NCBI GenBank assembly: GCA_025517485.1
Contig: JAOPKB010000014.1
Span: forward strand, 104,896 to 168,895
DNA length: 64,000 nucleotides
DNA from: Natronoglomus mannanivorans
Lineage (GTDB): Archaea; Halobacteriota; Halobacteria; Halobacteriales; Natrialbaceae
Direction: 5' to 3'
Below the pieces are notes generated by a model. It saw only the letters and a list, made by a program, of their open reading frames with translations. It was not told where the DNA came from and did not search any database. Shown one piece after another: positions 8,154-16,687 of the stretch (positions are counted from its first letter, which is position 1; each line of letters opens with the position of its first letter). The translations under genes and the position numbers were made by a program.

Positions 8154-8719
8154 ATTCGTATTCTTTTACACGAACGGAGATGAACGGTTCGGCTATCTCG
8201 ATGGCTCAGCGTCGGGTCCGGCACCCACTTGAGTCCGCCCGATCGACTACGCATCAGATCAGATCCGTGGTTGACTTGAGCACCGAGATACAGCGAGTAC
8301 AGGTAGTAGCCCGTCGCGATGGCCAGTACCGCGATGACGAGCGTGTCGGCCGTCGTCGATCCGGCCAGAGCGACCGCTTCGGGTCGCCCGCCAGCCAGCT
8401 CGAGGTCGACACCGACGACGTCGATAACCGCGTAGATGAACGCCGTCTGGAGCCAGACGAGCCAGCGCTCGGCGACGACGACCGACGCTGAAGTCGTACT
8501 GTACCAGGTGAGGCTGAATATCGCAGCGAGGTAGATCCCCGTTCTGTACGCGACGGTGTGCATCGATTGTAACGCGCCACTCGAGTGTCGGGTCAGCCAG
8601 ACGCCGACGTGGAACGTGAGGATCGACGCGATCACCAGAAACGAGCAGTTCTGGACGAGCGCGACCGTGTACTGCCACGCGGTCGCCGGGTCTGTTCCGG
8701 TCGCGAGACCGAGTGTCAA
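7832..8719 (-). CDS. Four-helix membrane protein with run-on C-terminus
   Basis: From TTG 8719, overlapping the ROK stop, a frame encodes about 160 residues with GC-rich third positions and four hydrophobic segments (LVQNCSFLVIASILTFHVGV, YRTGIYLAAIFSLTWYS, LVWLQTAFIYAVIDVVGV, TADTLVIAVLAIATGYYLYS). Coding character fades near 8230, yet no stop occurs until 7832, so the last 100 or so residues are an out-of-frame reading of the esterase gene. The natural 3' end appears lost by deletion or frameshift. The coupled start and shared direction place it in the ROK-esterase operon; a sugar-transport or sensing partner is conceivable but unproven. Confidence 0.45.
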   Translation of the reverse strand: MTLGLATGTDPATAWQYTVALVQNCSFLVIASILTFHVGVWLTRHSSGALQSMHTVAYRTGIYLAAIFSLTWYSTTSASVVVAERWLVWLQTAFIYAVIDVVGVDLELAGGRPEAVALAGSTTADTLVIAVLAIATGYYLYSLYLGAQVNHGSDLMRSRSGGLKWVPDPTLSHRDSRTVHLRSCKRIRIWYSTPTRSHRRPDSRRTRTSQTRSRHSPASPSRLLRSGAPVAPNWKPCSDTTSTATRPAPNRSRRTSIELNRSSTGRRRCSRPRSGSLTYLTTRRRSSWRCSSRRT

Positions 8720-9693
8720 TCGGTGATCGTCGGAATCGGTCTCGAAGCTGCCGTCTCTCCCTGTGACGCGTACGGCGCCAGCGCGCCGTAGAGACCGATC
8801 TCGTCGCCGAGTCGCGTGGGTTGGATGTCAGGAATCGCCGGCAGTGCGTACTCCTCGATATGTGGACGGGTGCGCTCGAGGATCGTCTCGAAGTTCGTGG
8901 CGCCGACGCCGCCGCCGACGGTGACAAGGTCTGGATTGTAGGCGTTGACGAGCGTTCCGAGTCCGGCGGCGTTGTAGCGGGCGATCCGGTCGAGGTAGTC
9001 GTCGGCGACGGGGTCACCGCGGTCGACGGCGTCGAAGACGTCTCGAGCGGTGACGGCTTCGGGACCGGCGAGAACCGTCTCACGGGATTCGGTCTCGAGG
9101 AGGTCCGCGACGAAGCCGGCGATCCCCCGGCCGGAACAGTACGCCTCCCACGCGCCGGGGATGCCGGAGCTTTCCCTGTCGGGCGGGCCGATCGGGAAGA
9201 GGCCGACCTCCGCCGCGTGGCCTGCCGTGCCCCGAACGACGTGGCCGCGGTCGACGACACCCGCACCGATGCCGGTGCCCATCGTGAGATGGACGACGCA
9301 GTCCGCCGTTCGGCCGGCACCGTAGACCCACTCGGCGAGGGCGGCGGCGGTGCAATCGTTCTCGAGTCGGACCGGGAGGTCGAAGCGGTTCTCGATCGTC
9401 GGCCCGAGTCGCAGGTCGGTGACGACGTCGTCGTCGGGCGTGTCGATCTCCGCGAGGACACCGGTCGTCTCGTCGATCAGTCCCGCACAGGCGATCGAGA
9501 CCGCGTCGATCCCGTCGACTCCGGGTTTCGTTCGAAGGTCCTCGAGCAGACGGCAACACTGTGTGGGAAGGCCCTCGAGGTCCGTCCGCTCGCGGTGGAC
9601 GTCGGTGACGAACGTGCCGTCGGGGGCGCCCACCGTCGCGCGGAGGTTCGTACTGCCGACGTCGAAGAGTGCGATCGTCTGACTGGCGGCCAT
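8716..9693 (-). CDS. ROK family sugar kinase-like protein (copy 1)
   Basis: 325 residues of the actin-like ATPase fold. Phosphate 1 loop: ALFDVGSTNLRATVG; catalytic region: RLENDCTAAALAEWVYGAG (Asp after Asn); phosphate 2: HLTMGTGIGAGVVDRGHVV; adenosine site: DLVTVGGGVGATNFETI. The ROK zinc motif (CxCGxxGCxE) is absent: GIPGAWEAYCSGRGI takes its place. Family members phosphorylate glucose, fructose or N-acetyl amino sugars with ATP, or serve as repressors; no DNA-binding domain is present here. It heads a unit with the membrane protein and CE15-like esterase. A close paralogue lies at 12923-13888. Confidence 0.88.
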   Translation of the reverse strand: MAASQTIALFDVGSTNLRATVGAPDGTFVTDVHRERTDLEGLPTQCCRLLEDLRTKPGVDGIDAVSIACAGLIDETTGVLAEIDTPDDDVVTDLRLGPTIENRFDLPVRLENDCTAAALAEWVYGAGRTADCVVHLTMGTGIGAGVVDRGHVVRGTAGHAAEVGLFPIGPPDRESSGIPGAWEAYCSGRGIAGFVADLLETESRETVLAGPEAVTARDVFDAVDRGDPVADDYLDRIARYNAAGLGTLVNAYNPDLVTVGGGVGATNFETILERTRPHIEEYALPAIPDIQPTRLGDEIGLYGALAPYASQGETAASRPIPTITD

Positions 9694-9789
9694 GTCGGCA
9701 GTGTACTGTCGTGGGGGACCGTCAACATGGATTCCCTTCGCTCGTGTAGGCCGCCATTATCGGGGTCGAAGTGGTGTCGCTGCGTGGAG

Positions 9790-10464
9790 TCAGGCGTCCA
9801 TGTTCTGGTTTGCATCCGCGTCTTCGCCTTCGTCTTCGTCTTCACTGTCCCCTCCGTCGGCCCCGGCCATACTCACGCCGTCAGTCGGCGGTTCGTTGGG
9901 AACCGACGTTTTGTCCGTCTCGGGGGCGGCGTCTTCCTCGGTGGGACCGGTCATCTCACTTGGCTCCGCGGCAGTCTTGGTCGCGTCGGCATCGTCGGGC
10001 GCCTGCGTCTCGGGTTCGCCGACGTCGCTCGGTGGCAACGTGTTCGCGGCCGCCATCTCGTCGTCGGTTTCCCCCGGTGTCACGTCGCCGATATCGTCGA
10101 GGTGCTCGAGGTCGGCGTCGTCTTCGGAGCCGGTGTCGGAGCCAGGACCGGCCGCTGTAGACTCGTCGGACTGCCAGCCCTGGTTCTGATCCTGATCCTG
10201 ACTCTGACCCTGGCTCCGGCGCTGACGCTGGCGCTGTGTCAAGCCGATCACCAGCCAGCTACCACCCCACAGCATCGTCAGCACGCCGCCGGTGCGGTTC
10301 TCACGGACGGTCCGCAGTCCCTGGGCGGTCGCGACGACCCCCGCAAGCAAGGCGAGCGTCCCGTCGTTTCCGTACGCCTCGATCCGATCGCCGACGCTCT
10401 CCGGAAGCGTCTCGTCGATCGACTGTGCGACCGATTCGTCCTCGCGAAGCAGGTCCGTACTCAT
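9790..10464 (-). CDS. Acidic membrane-associated protein, function unknown
   Basis: 224 residues. The N-terminal 75 residues are ordered (DETLPESVGDRIEAYGNDGT), with two hydrophobic stretches (LALLAGVVATAQGL and VLTMLWGGSWLVIGL). The remainder is a low-complexity tail: a Gln/Arg block (QRQRQRRSQGQSQDQDQNQG) and then more than 100 residues dominated by Asp, Glu, Thr, Ser and Pro. This is the pattern of haloarchaeal inner-membrane proteins with a long disordered acidic domain. No enzymatic motif is present. Confidence 0.75.
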   Translation of the reverse strand: MSTDLLREDESVAQSIDETLPESVGDRIEAYGNDGTLALLAGVVATAQGLRTVRENRTGGVLTMLWGGSWLVIGLTQRQRQRRSQGQSQDQDQNQGWQSDESTAAGPGSDTGSEDDADLEHLDDIGDVTPGETDDEMAAANTLPPSDVGEPETQAPDDADATKTAAEPSEMTGPTEEDAAPETDKTSVPNEPPTDGVSMAGADGGDSEDEDEGEDADANQNMDA

Positions 10465-10583
10465 GAGTAGGAGTCAACTCGAGTACGTCCTCGCGGCGGG
10501 TAAACGTGGGCCCGGCGGTTGCACGCTACGGCAAACCGTTCTGCGTTCGAACCAGTTCGATCCGATCGAGTCGGTACCGTTCG

Positions 10584-10907
10584 TCACCCAGTGTGTTCTT
10601 CTTCCTCGGTGAACTCGAGGGTCGTCACATCCGAATCACTCACGGGCGAATCTGCTCCGAGATCGGCCGCCTCGAGGTCGCGAAAGAGAAACCGATCACC
10701 GAGGTCGGCGATCCGATAGGCGGTTTCGGTCGGATGGGCGTCTATCAGGTCGTGATCGGCGAGCACCTGACAGCGGTCCGTGATGTGGCGTCTCGAGTAC
10801 GAACTGTTGAGCGCCATACTCGCCGGTTTGATCCAGCCCATGTGTGCGGCGACCTCGAGGACGATCGATCGGTCGGACGGCTCCATCCACTCTACTTGTT
10901 CGTGCAT
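10584..10907 (-). CDS. Winged-helix transcriptional regulator (PhiH1-like)
   Basis: 107 residues from ATG 10907 (MHEQVEWMEPSDRSIVLEVA). It has the compact haloarchaeal winged helix: a first helix, an 'A..L..SYSRRHITDRCQVL' recognition region, the HDLIDAHPTETAYRIADLGD wing, and an acidic tail ending EEEEHTG. The open frame continues upstream without coding character, so ATG 10907 is preferred. Related small regulators repress neighbouring genes or prophage promoters. It lies divergent from the aldo/keto reductase at 11210. Confidence 0.8.
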   Translation of the reverse strand: MHEQVEWMEPSDRSIVLEVAAHMGWIKPASMALNSSYSRRHITDRCQVLADHDLIDAHPTETAYRIADLGDRFLFRDLEAADLGADSPVSDSDVTTLEFTEEEEHTG

Positions 10908-11209
10908 GTTGTCTCCCTTCGGGTTGCGTGCTGGCGTCGTCGCGGGTCGAGAGTCTACGGTGTCTCTCGGTCGATTCCCTATGCGTCGGTTCCACACACC
11001 CGTACTTGACGCTATCTCCGTTTTTCTCAGTTCGAGACGACGTCCTCGGCCGTGTTCGATCGACCCGCCCGTTCTCTCGACGGTCTCCCGTCGAGATGGG
11101 TCAGGACGTCTCGAGCGGATCCGGAAGCCGATCTGTCTGCGACGCGATCGGCTCGACGAGCGCCTGCCGAACGCTTTTGGGTGCGATTGGCAAACAGACA
11201 CGTGAGAGT

Positions 11210-12025
11210 ATGCTCTCTGTCACCGCTCGCGGCGTCGAGATTCCGGCGCTCGGTTTCGGTACTGCTCGCATGGACGACCACGACGAACGGGTCCGGGCGA
11301 TCGCGGCCGCACTCGAGGCCGGCTATCGACACATCGATACGGCTCAGGTCTACGGCAGCGAATCCGCAGTTGGCGAGGCCATCCAGAAGGCCGACGTCGA
11401 CCGCGAGGAGCTGTTCGTCACCACGAAACTCACCGACGACAATCGCGCACACGGGGACGTGATCCACTCCGTCCACGAGAGCCTCGACCACCTCGAGATG
11501 GAGACGGTCGACCTCCTGTTGATCCACTCGCCAAACGACGAGGTCAGCCACGAGGAGACACTCGATGCGATGAACGAACTCCGCGACGACGGCCTCGTTT
11601 CCCACCTCGGCGTGTCGAACTTCTCGGTCGACCAGACGCGAGAGGCCGTCGCCCACTCCACGGCCCCGATCGTCACGAATCAGGTCGAGTACCACCTCCA
11701 CCACCGTCAGGACGACCTGCTCGAGTACTGTATCGACGAGGAGATGATGCTCACGGCGTACAGCCCGCTCGGCGTCGGTGACGCCCTCGACGAGGACGTG
11801 CTCCAGGAGATCGGGGATCGCCACGACAAGACGGCCGCACAGGTCGCGATCCGCTGGCTGCTCCAGCAACCACAGGTCTCGACGATTCCAATGTCGTCGT
11901 CGCCCGATCACGTCCGGGAGAACTTCGACGTCTTCGACTTCGAACTGACCGGCGAGGAGATGCGCGACGTGTTCCGGGTGACCGGCGGACTCTCGGACGA
12001 CCTCGCGAGCAAACTGGATCTCTAG
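11210..12025 (+). CDS. Aldo/keto reductase (AKR5-like)
   Basis: 271 residues from ATG 11210 (MLSVTARGVEIPALGFGTAR). The catalytic tetrad is readable: D in YRHIDTAQ, Y in VYGSESAVGEA, K in LFVTTKLTDDN and H in DLLLIHSPND. Strand 6-7 elements HLGVSNFSVDQ and TNQVEYHLHH, and the cofactor end IRWLLQQPQVSTIPMSSSPD, complete the (beta/alpha)8 barrel. The enzyme should reduce an aldehyde, ketone or keto-sugar with NADPH, resembling 2,5-diketogluconate reductases; the true substrate is unknown. An open frame extends 366 bp upstream but lacks coding character. Confidence 0.9.
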   Translation: MLSVTARGVEIPALGFGTARMDDHDERVRAIAAALEAGYRHIDTAQVYGSESAVGEAIQKADVDREELFVTTKLTDDNRAHGDVIHSVHESLDHLEMETVDLLLIHSPNDEVSHEETLDAMNELRDDGLVSHLGVSNFSVDQTREAVAHSTAPIVTNQVEYHLHHRQDDLLEYCIDEEMMLTAYSPLGVGDALDEDVLQEIGDRHDKTAAQVAIRWLLQQPQVSTIPMSSSPDHVRENFDVFDFELTGEEMRDVFRVTGGLSDDLASKLDL

Positions 12026-12229
12026 TCTCGAGTTGCGTTCGGCTCCGATCGGAGACGAGAATCGAAGCGATCGAAAGTCGCCCTCGAGTCGTCCCGAATC
12101 GAACACACCTCGAGCGCCGGGACCGGTCTCGATTGGCTCGATCGCGACGAGTCGCCGACAAGTATATCAAGACCGATCCAGTTCACCGACACCGATTTAT
12201 CGATCGATCGGTATACACTACCAGTAGCC

Positions 12230-12409
12230 GTGTGTGACCACTCCACAACCTGCTCGAGCGACGAGGACTGTCGACTCGTCCTCAGAAACCGTCTGACGCG
12301 GATGGAGACGTTCGAGTACTACTGCAAGGCCCACCTCGTCGCCCGCGTGTGGGACCTCGAGCACGACGACAGTCTGGACGTGGTCGATGCGACGTTTCTC
12401 GAGCGGTGA
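12230..12409 (+). CDS. Small Cys-containing haloarchaeal protein
   Basis: 59 residues from GTG 12230: MCDHSTTCSSDEDCRLVLRN, then LTRMETFEYYCKAHLVARVW, ending DVVDATFLER. Four cysteines (2, 8, 14 and 31) and histidines at 4 and 34 could bind a metal. Codons are GC-rich in third positions, unlike a chance frame. A TTTATCG box about 30 bp upstream would give a leaderless transcript. No function is known. Confidence 0.6.
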   Translation: MCDHSTTCSSDEDCRLVLRNRLTRMETFEYYCKAHLVARVWDLEHDDSLDVVDATFLER

Positions 12410-12474
12410 CACGTCGGTTCTGTCGCTACAATTGCGAGAACAGTCACGCCCCGTTCTGTGAACGGACGCGCCGT

Positions 12475-12744
12475 TCAGGAGGGCGTGACGTCGATATTCC
12501 AGCCGGGGTCGTGACCGGTTCGTTCGATGTGGTCAGACCGGCACGCCGGGCAGTAGTCGGGTGTACCGGTGACGTTCCGAGGGACGTAGACCGCGCCGCG
12601 ACACTCCACACACGCATCGGAGACGATGGTCGCGCAGTCAGCACAGAGATTGAAGTCGTCGACCGTGAGTTCGCGCAGGGGTTCGAGTTGTTTGTCCAAA
12701 GTGTACTCGTCGATGGCCGCCTGACAGTTCTGACACGGTTTCAT
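12475..12744 (-). CDS. Zinc-ribbon protein with three CxxC pairs
   Basis: 89 residues from ATG 12744 (MKPCQNCQAAIDEYTLDKQL). Pairs CQNC, CADC, CVEC and CPAC could form two zinc ribbons (CPAC..D and CVECRGAVYVPRN). The frame remains open to 12777 upstream, but MKPCQNC matches the usual short N-terminus. Likely a nucleic-acid- or protein-binding accessory; no pathway is indicated by its neighbours. Confidence 0.75.
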   Translation of the reverse strand: MKPCQNCQAAIDEYTLDKQLEPLRELTVDDFNLCADCATIVSDACVECRGAVYVPRNVTGTPDYCPACRSDHIERTGHDPGWNIDVTPS

Positions 12745-12922
12745 GGCGATACGATTCGTACCATGTGACACCAACACATAGTCTTGACGCCCGTCGGAGT
12801 TTTCGCTCGGTCCATCCGTCGTCTCGATACCGTCTTCTCGAGCGATGAGACGATCGATGGCGGGTCGGGTCGAAGCACGCTCTCGAGTCAGGGGTGGTAG
12901 ATGGCGGAGTGGGTCGACGCGA

Positions 12923-13888
12923 TCAATCGTCCGTTGCAGGGATCGATCGCGTTTCCGTCGGCACCGACTGTGTCGCGTACGGCGCCAGCGCGCCGTAGAG
13001 TCCGATCTCGTCGCCCAACCGTGTCGGCTGAATGTCGGGAATCGCCGGAAGCGCGTACCGCTCTATGTGCGGTCTGGTTCGCTCGAGGATCGTCTCGAAG
13101 TTCGAGGCGCCGACGCCGCCGCCGACGGTGACAAGGTCGGGGTTGTAGGCGTTGACGAGTGTGCCGAGTCCGGCGGCGTTGTAGCGGGCGATCCGGTCGA
13201 GGTAGTCGTCGGCGACGGGGTCAGGGTCAGGGTCGGAGGCAGCCTCGAAGACGTCTCGAGCGGTGAGGTCCTCGGCGTCCAGAACCGTCTCCCGTGTCTC
13301 GGTCTTCAGAAGGTCTCGCACGAAGCCGGCGATCCCCCGGCCGGAGCAGTAGGCCTCCCACGCGCCGGGGACGCCGGAGCTGGCTCTGTCGGGTGGGCCG
13401 ATCGGGAAGAGCCCGACCTCCGTCGCGTGACCGTCGGCGCCGCGGACGACGTGGCCGTGGTCGACGACACCCGCACCGATGCCGGTGCCCATCGTGAGGT
13501 GGACGACACAGTCTGCGGTCTGCCCAGCGCCGTAGACCCACTCGGCGAGGGCGGCGGCGGTGCAATCGTTCTCGAGTCGGACCGGGAGGTCGAAGCGATT
13601 CTCGATCGTCGGGCCGAGCGGGATGTCACGGACGACGGCGTCGTCGGGCGTATCGATCTCCTGAACGACGCCCCCGTCGACGAGCCCCGCACAGGCGATC
13701 GAGACCGCGTCGATCGCCGCCTGCGACTGGAGGGCCTCGAGACGACTGCAGACCTGTGACTCGAGGTCGCGTATTCGGGTCGGTTCGACGTGGATATCCG
13801 TCGTGACGGTGTCGTCGGGAGTTCCCACTGCAGAGCGGAGATTCGTGCTGCCAATACCGAAGAGGGCGATCGTCTGGTCGGCGGGCAT
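12923..13888 (-). CDS. ROK family sugar kinase-like protein (copy 2)
   Basis: 321 residues, the same architecture and motifs as the copy at 8716-9693: ALFGIGSTNLRSAVG, RLENDCTAAALAEWVYGAG, HLTMGTGIGAGVVDHGHVV, VTVGGGVGASNFETI. It too lacks the ROK zinc motif (GVPGAWEAYCSGRGI). The C-terminal two thirds is nearly identical to copy 1, including stretches of about 80 bp with only one or two differences; the N-terminal 110 residues diverge. It stands alone without the esterase and membrane protein. Different sugar specificity or recent duplication with gene conversion are both possible. Confidence 0.88.
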   Translation of the reverse strand: MPADQTIALFGIGSTNLRSAVGTPDDTVTTDIHVEPTRIRDLESQVCSRLEALQSQAAIDAVSIACAGLVDGGVVQEIDTPDDAVVRDIPLGPTIENRFDLPVRLENDCTAAALAEWVYGAGQTADCVVHLTMGTGIGAGVVDHGHVVRGADGHATEVGLFPIGPPDRASSGVPGAWEAYCSGRGIAGFVRDLLKTETRETVLDAEDLTARDVFEAASDPDPDPVADDYLDRIARYNAAGLGTLVNAYNPDLVTVGGGVGASNFETILERTRPHIERYALPAIPDIQPTRLGDEIGLYGALAPYATQSVPTETRSIPATDD

Positions 13889-15088
13889 TCGTCAGTGCTG
13901 TCATCACGAGACTGCATCAAGCTGTGGGCCGATCTCGACGAGCGTGACGTGTTCTCCTCTCGACCCACTGGCGCAGCCAGATCAGTACGTCTGCGGCGGT
14001 CGCTCGAGCACCTCGAAGATCTCCCGTGCGCGATACTCACGATTGCGTTTCTTCCCTGTGGTTTCCTCGAGGATTCCCTCCGACTCGAGTCGATCGAGCG
14101 CCCGATATGCGGTCGGTCCGGTGACGTCGAGCAATTCTTCGACGACGGCCGCAGTGAGATACGGCTGTTCGAACAGTAAACGCGCGAGTCGAGCGTACGC
14201 GGCGGCGTCGTCGCCGTATTCGGCTTCGTATTCTCGCTGCAGGGTGTGCAATTCCCGTGATCGCAAGAGTGATTCCTCCGCCTGATGGCGGATCCCCGTT
14301 ACGAAGAAGTCGATCCAGGCTTCCCACTCACCGTCCCTACGGACGGCGTTCATGCGGTCGACGTAGGTCTCTTTGTAGCGGTTGAGGTACTCGCTAAGGT
14401 AAAGGGTCGGTTGCTCGAGATACCCCTGCCCGTACAATTGAAGGGTGATGAGAAGTCGTCCGAGGCGGCCGTTGCCGTCACCGTACGGGTGGATCGTCTC
14501 GAACTGGTAGTGAGTAAGCGCGACGTCGATGAGAGGGTGATAGCTCCCCCCGGTCCGAATGTATGTCAACAGTGCGTCCATCAACCCGTCGACGTCGCTA
14601 GGAACGGGAGGGACGAACTCACCCAGATGGTTCGGAACTGTCTTGAACTCCCCGATGGTGTCCGTCTCTCGACGATCAGCCGGAACGTCACCGAGGAGTG
14701 TTTCGTGGAGGGTGTGAAGTAGTTCGATCGAGATCGCCTCACCAGAATCGAGTGCATCGATCCCGTTTTCGAGAGCCTGTTCGTAGTTCAGGACCTCCGT
14801 AACGTCTTTCGTGTCATCTACCGCTGTCGTCGAGTCCGCAGCAGCTGTGATATTCTCGAGAGCACTGGTTTCGAAACTGTATAGCGCGTTGAAATCTATA
14901 TTTGCCCCTTCGATCTCGGACGACTCCATGGCCTCTTTCCGGAGCAGTGACGTGTATAGAACGGGAGCGAAATCGGTCGTCAGATTGAATCCGCTGAGCT
15001 TTCCGAGCCAGAAGGTCGCCTCCGAGAGCGTTTCGTAGAACGCTCCCTCGAGTTGCAACTCGGCGTTCGGCGGGAGTGGATCCGGCCT

Positions 15089-15200
15089 TTGACCTCCTCC
15101 CACGACTTCAGTCGTGGGATTCCTCCGTCGGGATGTCGGATTATGCCGACTCCACGGAGGCAACTTTTCCCACCGTACGGCGGGTACTCCGGTCTGTGTG
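15089..15200 (-). ncRNA. Probable omega-RNA scaffold at the element right end
   Basis: In this family the guide RNA overlaps the end of tnpB and the right-end hairpin, with the guide taken from flanking host DNA. Here the hairpin is 15099-15118 (CCCACGACTGAAGTCGTGGG on the minus strand) and the guide would start in the Fic gene at 15088. The 5' boundary is a guess. Confidence 0.35.
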
Positions 15201-16493
15201 ATCTTCTTTGGGACTTGTCCTCGCGGGAGAGTATGATCTCTCTGACCATTCGTAGTCGTCCCACTCGAAGCACACGGGCTGGGCCATCAGCCCGACTTTC
15301 ATACCAGTCTCGCGTTCGAGGAACAGTTGACTCGCCTTCAGATCGGCGTGTCCCTCAAACCCACAAACACAGCGGAACAGGTCGCCGTTCCGCTCCGTCT
15401 CTTCACGTTCGCCACACTCTGGACACTCTTGGGTCGTCCACGACTCGGATTCTTCGACAACCTCGATCCCATACTCTTCACAGACACATTCGAGGCGGTC
15501 GATGAACCGACGGTACGCCCAGAAATTGTGCGTCTTCGCGTTTACCTCGGGCATCCAGTGCGTCTCCAACACATCTTTGATGTCGCCGACATACACGGTT
15601 GAAACGCCCTCGTCGTACAGGCGCTCAACGAGGTCGCGGACGAGTGCATCTTGGGCGTGATCGCGCCGTTCATACATCGTATCGTACAAGTGGTCAATCC
15701 GCTCACTTGTTCGCCGCTGGTCGTCGATTTTCGCCTGCAACTCCGCGATTCGTTCGGTCGTTTCACGGAACCGTTCGAACGGATGGGAGCCGCAGTACAG
15801 GTATTGTGAACCGGTTGTCGTGGTGCAGGCGACGAGGTTGTTGGCACCGATGTCCAGAGCGGCTGTTTCATCAGCCAGTGGAGTTGCCCGTGCATCATCA
15901 GAAACAGTCACGGGCTGCGAAGCTCTGAAGGTGCTGTCGGTCTCGTCGTACCACAGGTCCAACCGGCCCTGTTTCTCGTACTCGGGCCAGTTCGGCTCGC
16001 CAGCGAGTTCCAGTCGGAGACGTCCAGTGTGATCGTACCGGTCTTTCAACTCGGACCCGACCAGTATTTCGAGCCGGGATCGCTCGCCCCATTCGACAGT
16101 GTACGACGTGTTACGGATGACAGTGTGGTGTTTTCGACCATCGTCTTTGTTGCCCCAAAACCCCGGTGGAGTGGGGTGATCCGTGATCGAGGTATCGGAG
16201 CCGTCGTGGTATTTCTTCTTGTTTTCGAAGAAGCCGTGCCACGCTTCGCTGTTTTTGCGGATCACTTGTTGGGCGGTGGACGCGCCGAGAATATCTTTGT
16301 ATTTACCTTCGAGACTGCCGGTGTCAGCGTCCCACACGTCTTCATTCTCGTATCCGTCTTCGTCTTCGTATCGGATGAGGCGTTCGTAGTTGGTTTCGTT
16401 CCAGAGTGCGGCAGACGCATCCAACAGGTCCCGTAGCAGTTGCTCTCCAGTCGGTGAGAGCGGGCGTACAGCGAACGTGTTGGTGCGCTTCAT
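15141..16493 (-). CDS. tnpB: TnpB RNA-guided nuclease of the IS605 superfamily
   Basis: 450 residues from ATG 16493 (MKRTNTFAVRPLSPTGEQLL). RuvC-like active site: D in AALDIGANNLVACTT, E in VVEESESWTTQECPECG, and D in GFEGHADLKASQLFL. A zinc finger (CPECG...FRCVC) lies between the last two. TnpB uses an omega-RNA from the element's right end to guide DNA cutting, which favours element retention at the donor site. All catalytic residues are present, so it may be active. An ATG at 16511 adds six residues. It shares a 56-bp promoter region with the divergent ORF at 16550. Confidence 0.92.
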   Translation of the reverse strand: MKRTNTFAVRPLSPTGEQLLRDLLDASAALWNETNYERLIRYEDEDGYENEDVWDADTGSLEGKYKDILGASTAQQVIRKNSEAWHGFFENKKKYHDGSDTSITDHPTPPGFWGNKDDGRKHHTVIRNTSYTVEWGERSRLEILVGSELKDRYDHTGRLRLELAGEPNWPEYEKQGRLDLWYDETDSTFRASQPVTVSDDARATPLADETAALDIGANNLVACTTTTGSQYLYCGSHPFERFRETTERIAELQAKIDDQRRTSERIDHLYDTMYERRDHAQDALVRDLVERLYDEGVSTVYVGDIKDVLETHWMPEVNAKTHNFWAYRRFIDRLECVCEEYGIEVVEESESWTTQECPECGEREETERNGDLFRCVCGFEGHADLKASQLFLERETGMKVGLMAQPVCFEWDDYEWSERSYSPARTSPKEDHTDRSTRRTVGKVASVESA

Positions 16494-16549
16494 CGCTGTT
16501 CTCCCATTCACCCCACAGATATAAATATCTATGTTTTATCTATTACTCT
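16494..16549. promoter_or_regulatory. Bidirectional AT-rich promoter in the tnpB element
   Basis: The 56 bp between divergent starts at 16493 and 16550 include ATATAAATATCTATG and TTTTATCTATTAC, each placed to serve as a TATA box. Transcripts in both directions would be almost leaderless. Confidence 0.5.
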
Positions 16550-16687
16550 ATGACCAACAACATCCACATCGAGGTGGACGACGACGAGCAGTATGAGAAA
16601 ATGCAGCGGCTCAAAGACAAGCACGGGCTGACGTGGAAGGGATTGCTGGTACAGGGTATGAAGCGGATCGAAGAAGATGATCTGTAG
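16550..16687 (+). CDS. Small acidic protein carried by the tnpB element
   Basis: 45 residues from ATG 16550: MTNNIHIEVDDDEQYEKMQR, then LKDKHGLTWKGLLVQGMKRI. A beta strand followed by two helices resembles the ribbon-helix-helix/CopG layout. It is divergent from tnpB inside the element, and small genes in this position recur in haloarchaeal tnpB elements. Repression of tnpB is a reasonable inference but not shown by sequence. Confidence 0.65.
   Translation: MTNNIHIEVDDDEQYEKMQRLKDKHGLTWKGLLVQGMKRIEEDDL

Noticed and set aside
8821..10470. 549-residue open frame on the + strand
   Set aside because: It spans the antisense of the ROK kinase and the acidic protein; no motif, and Val/Arg/Gly-rich composition typical of shadows.
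11027..12106. 359-residue frame antisense to the aldo/keto reductase
   Set aside because: The + strand has the complete catalytic tetrad; this frame has only shadow composition.
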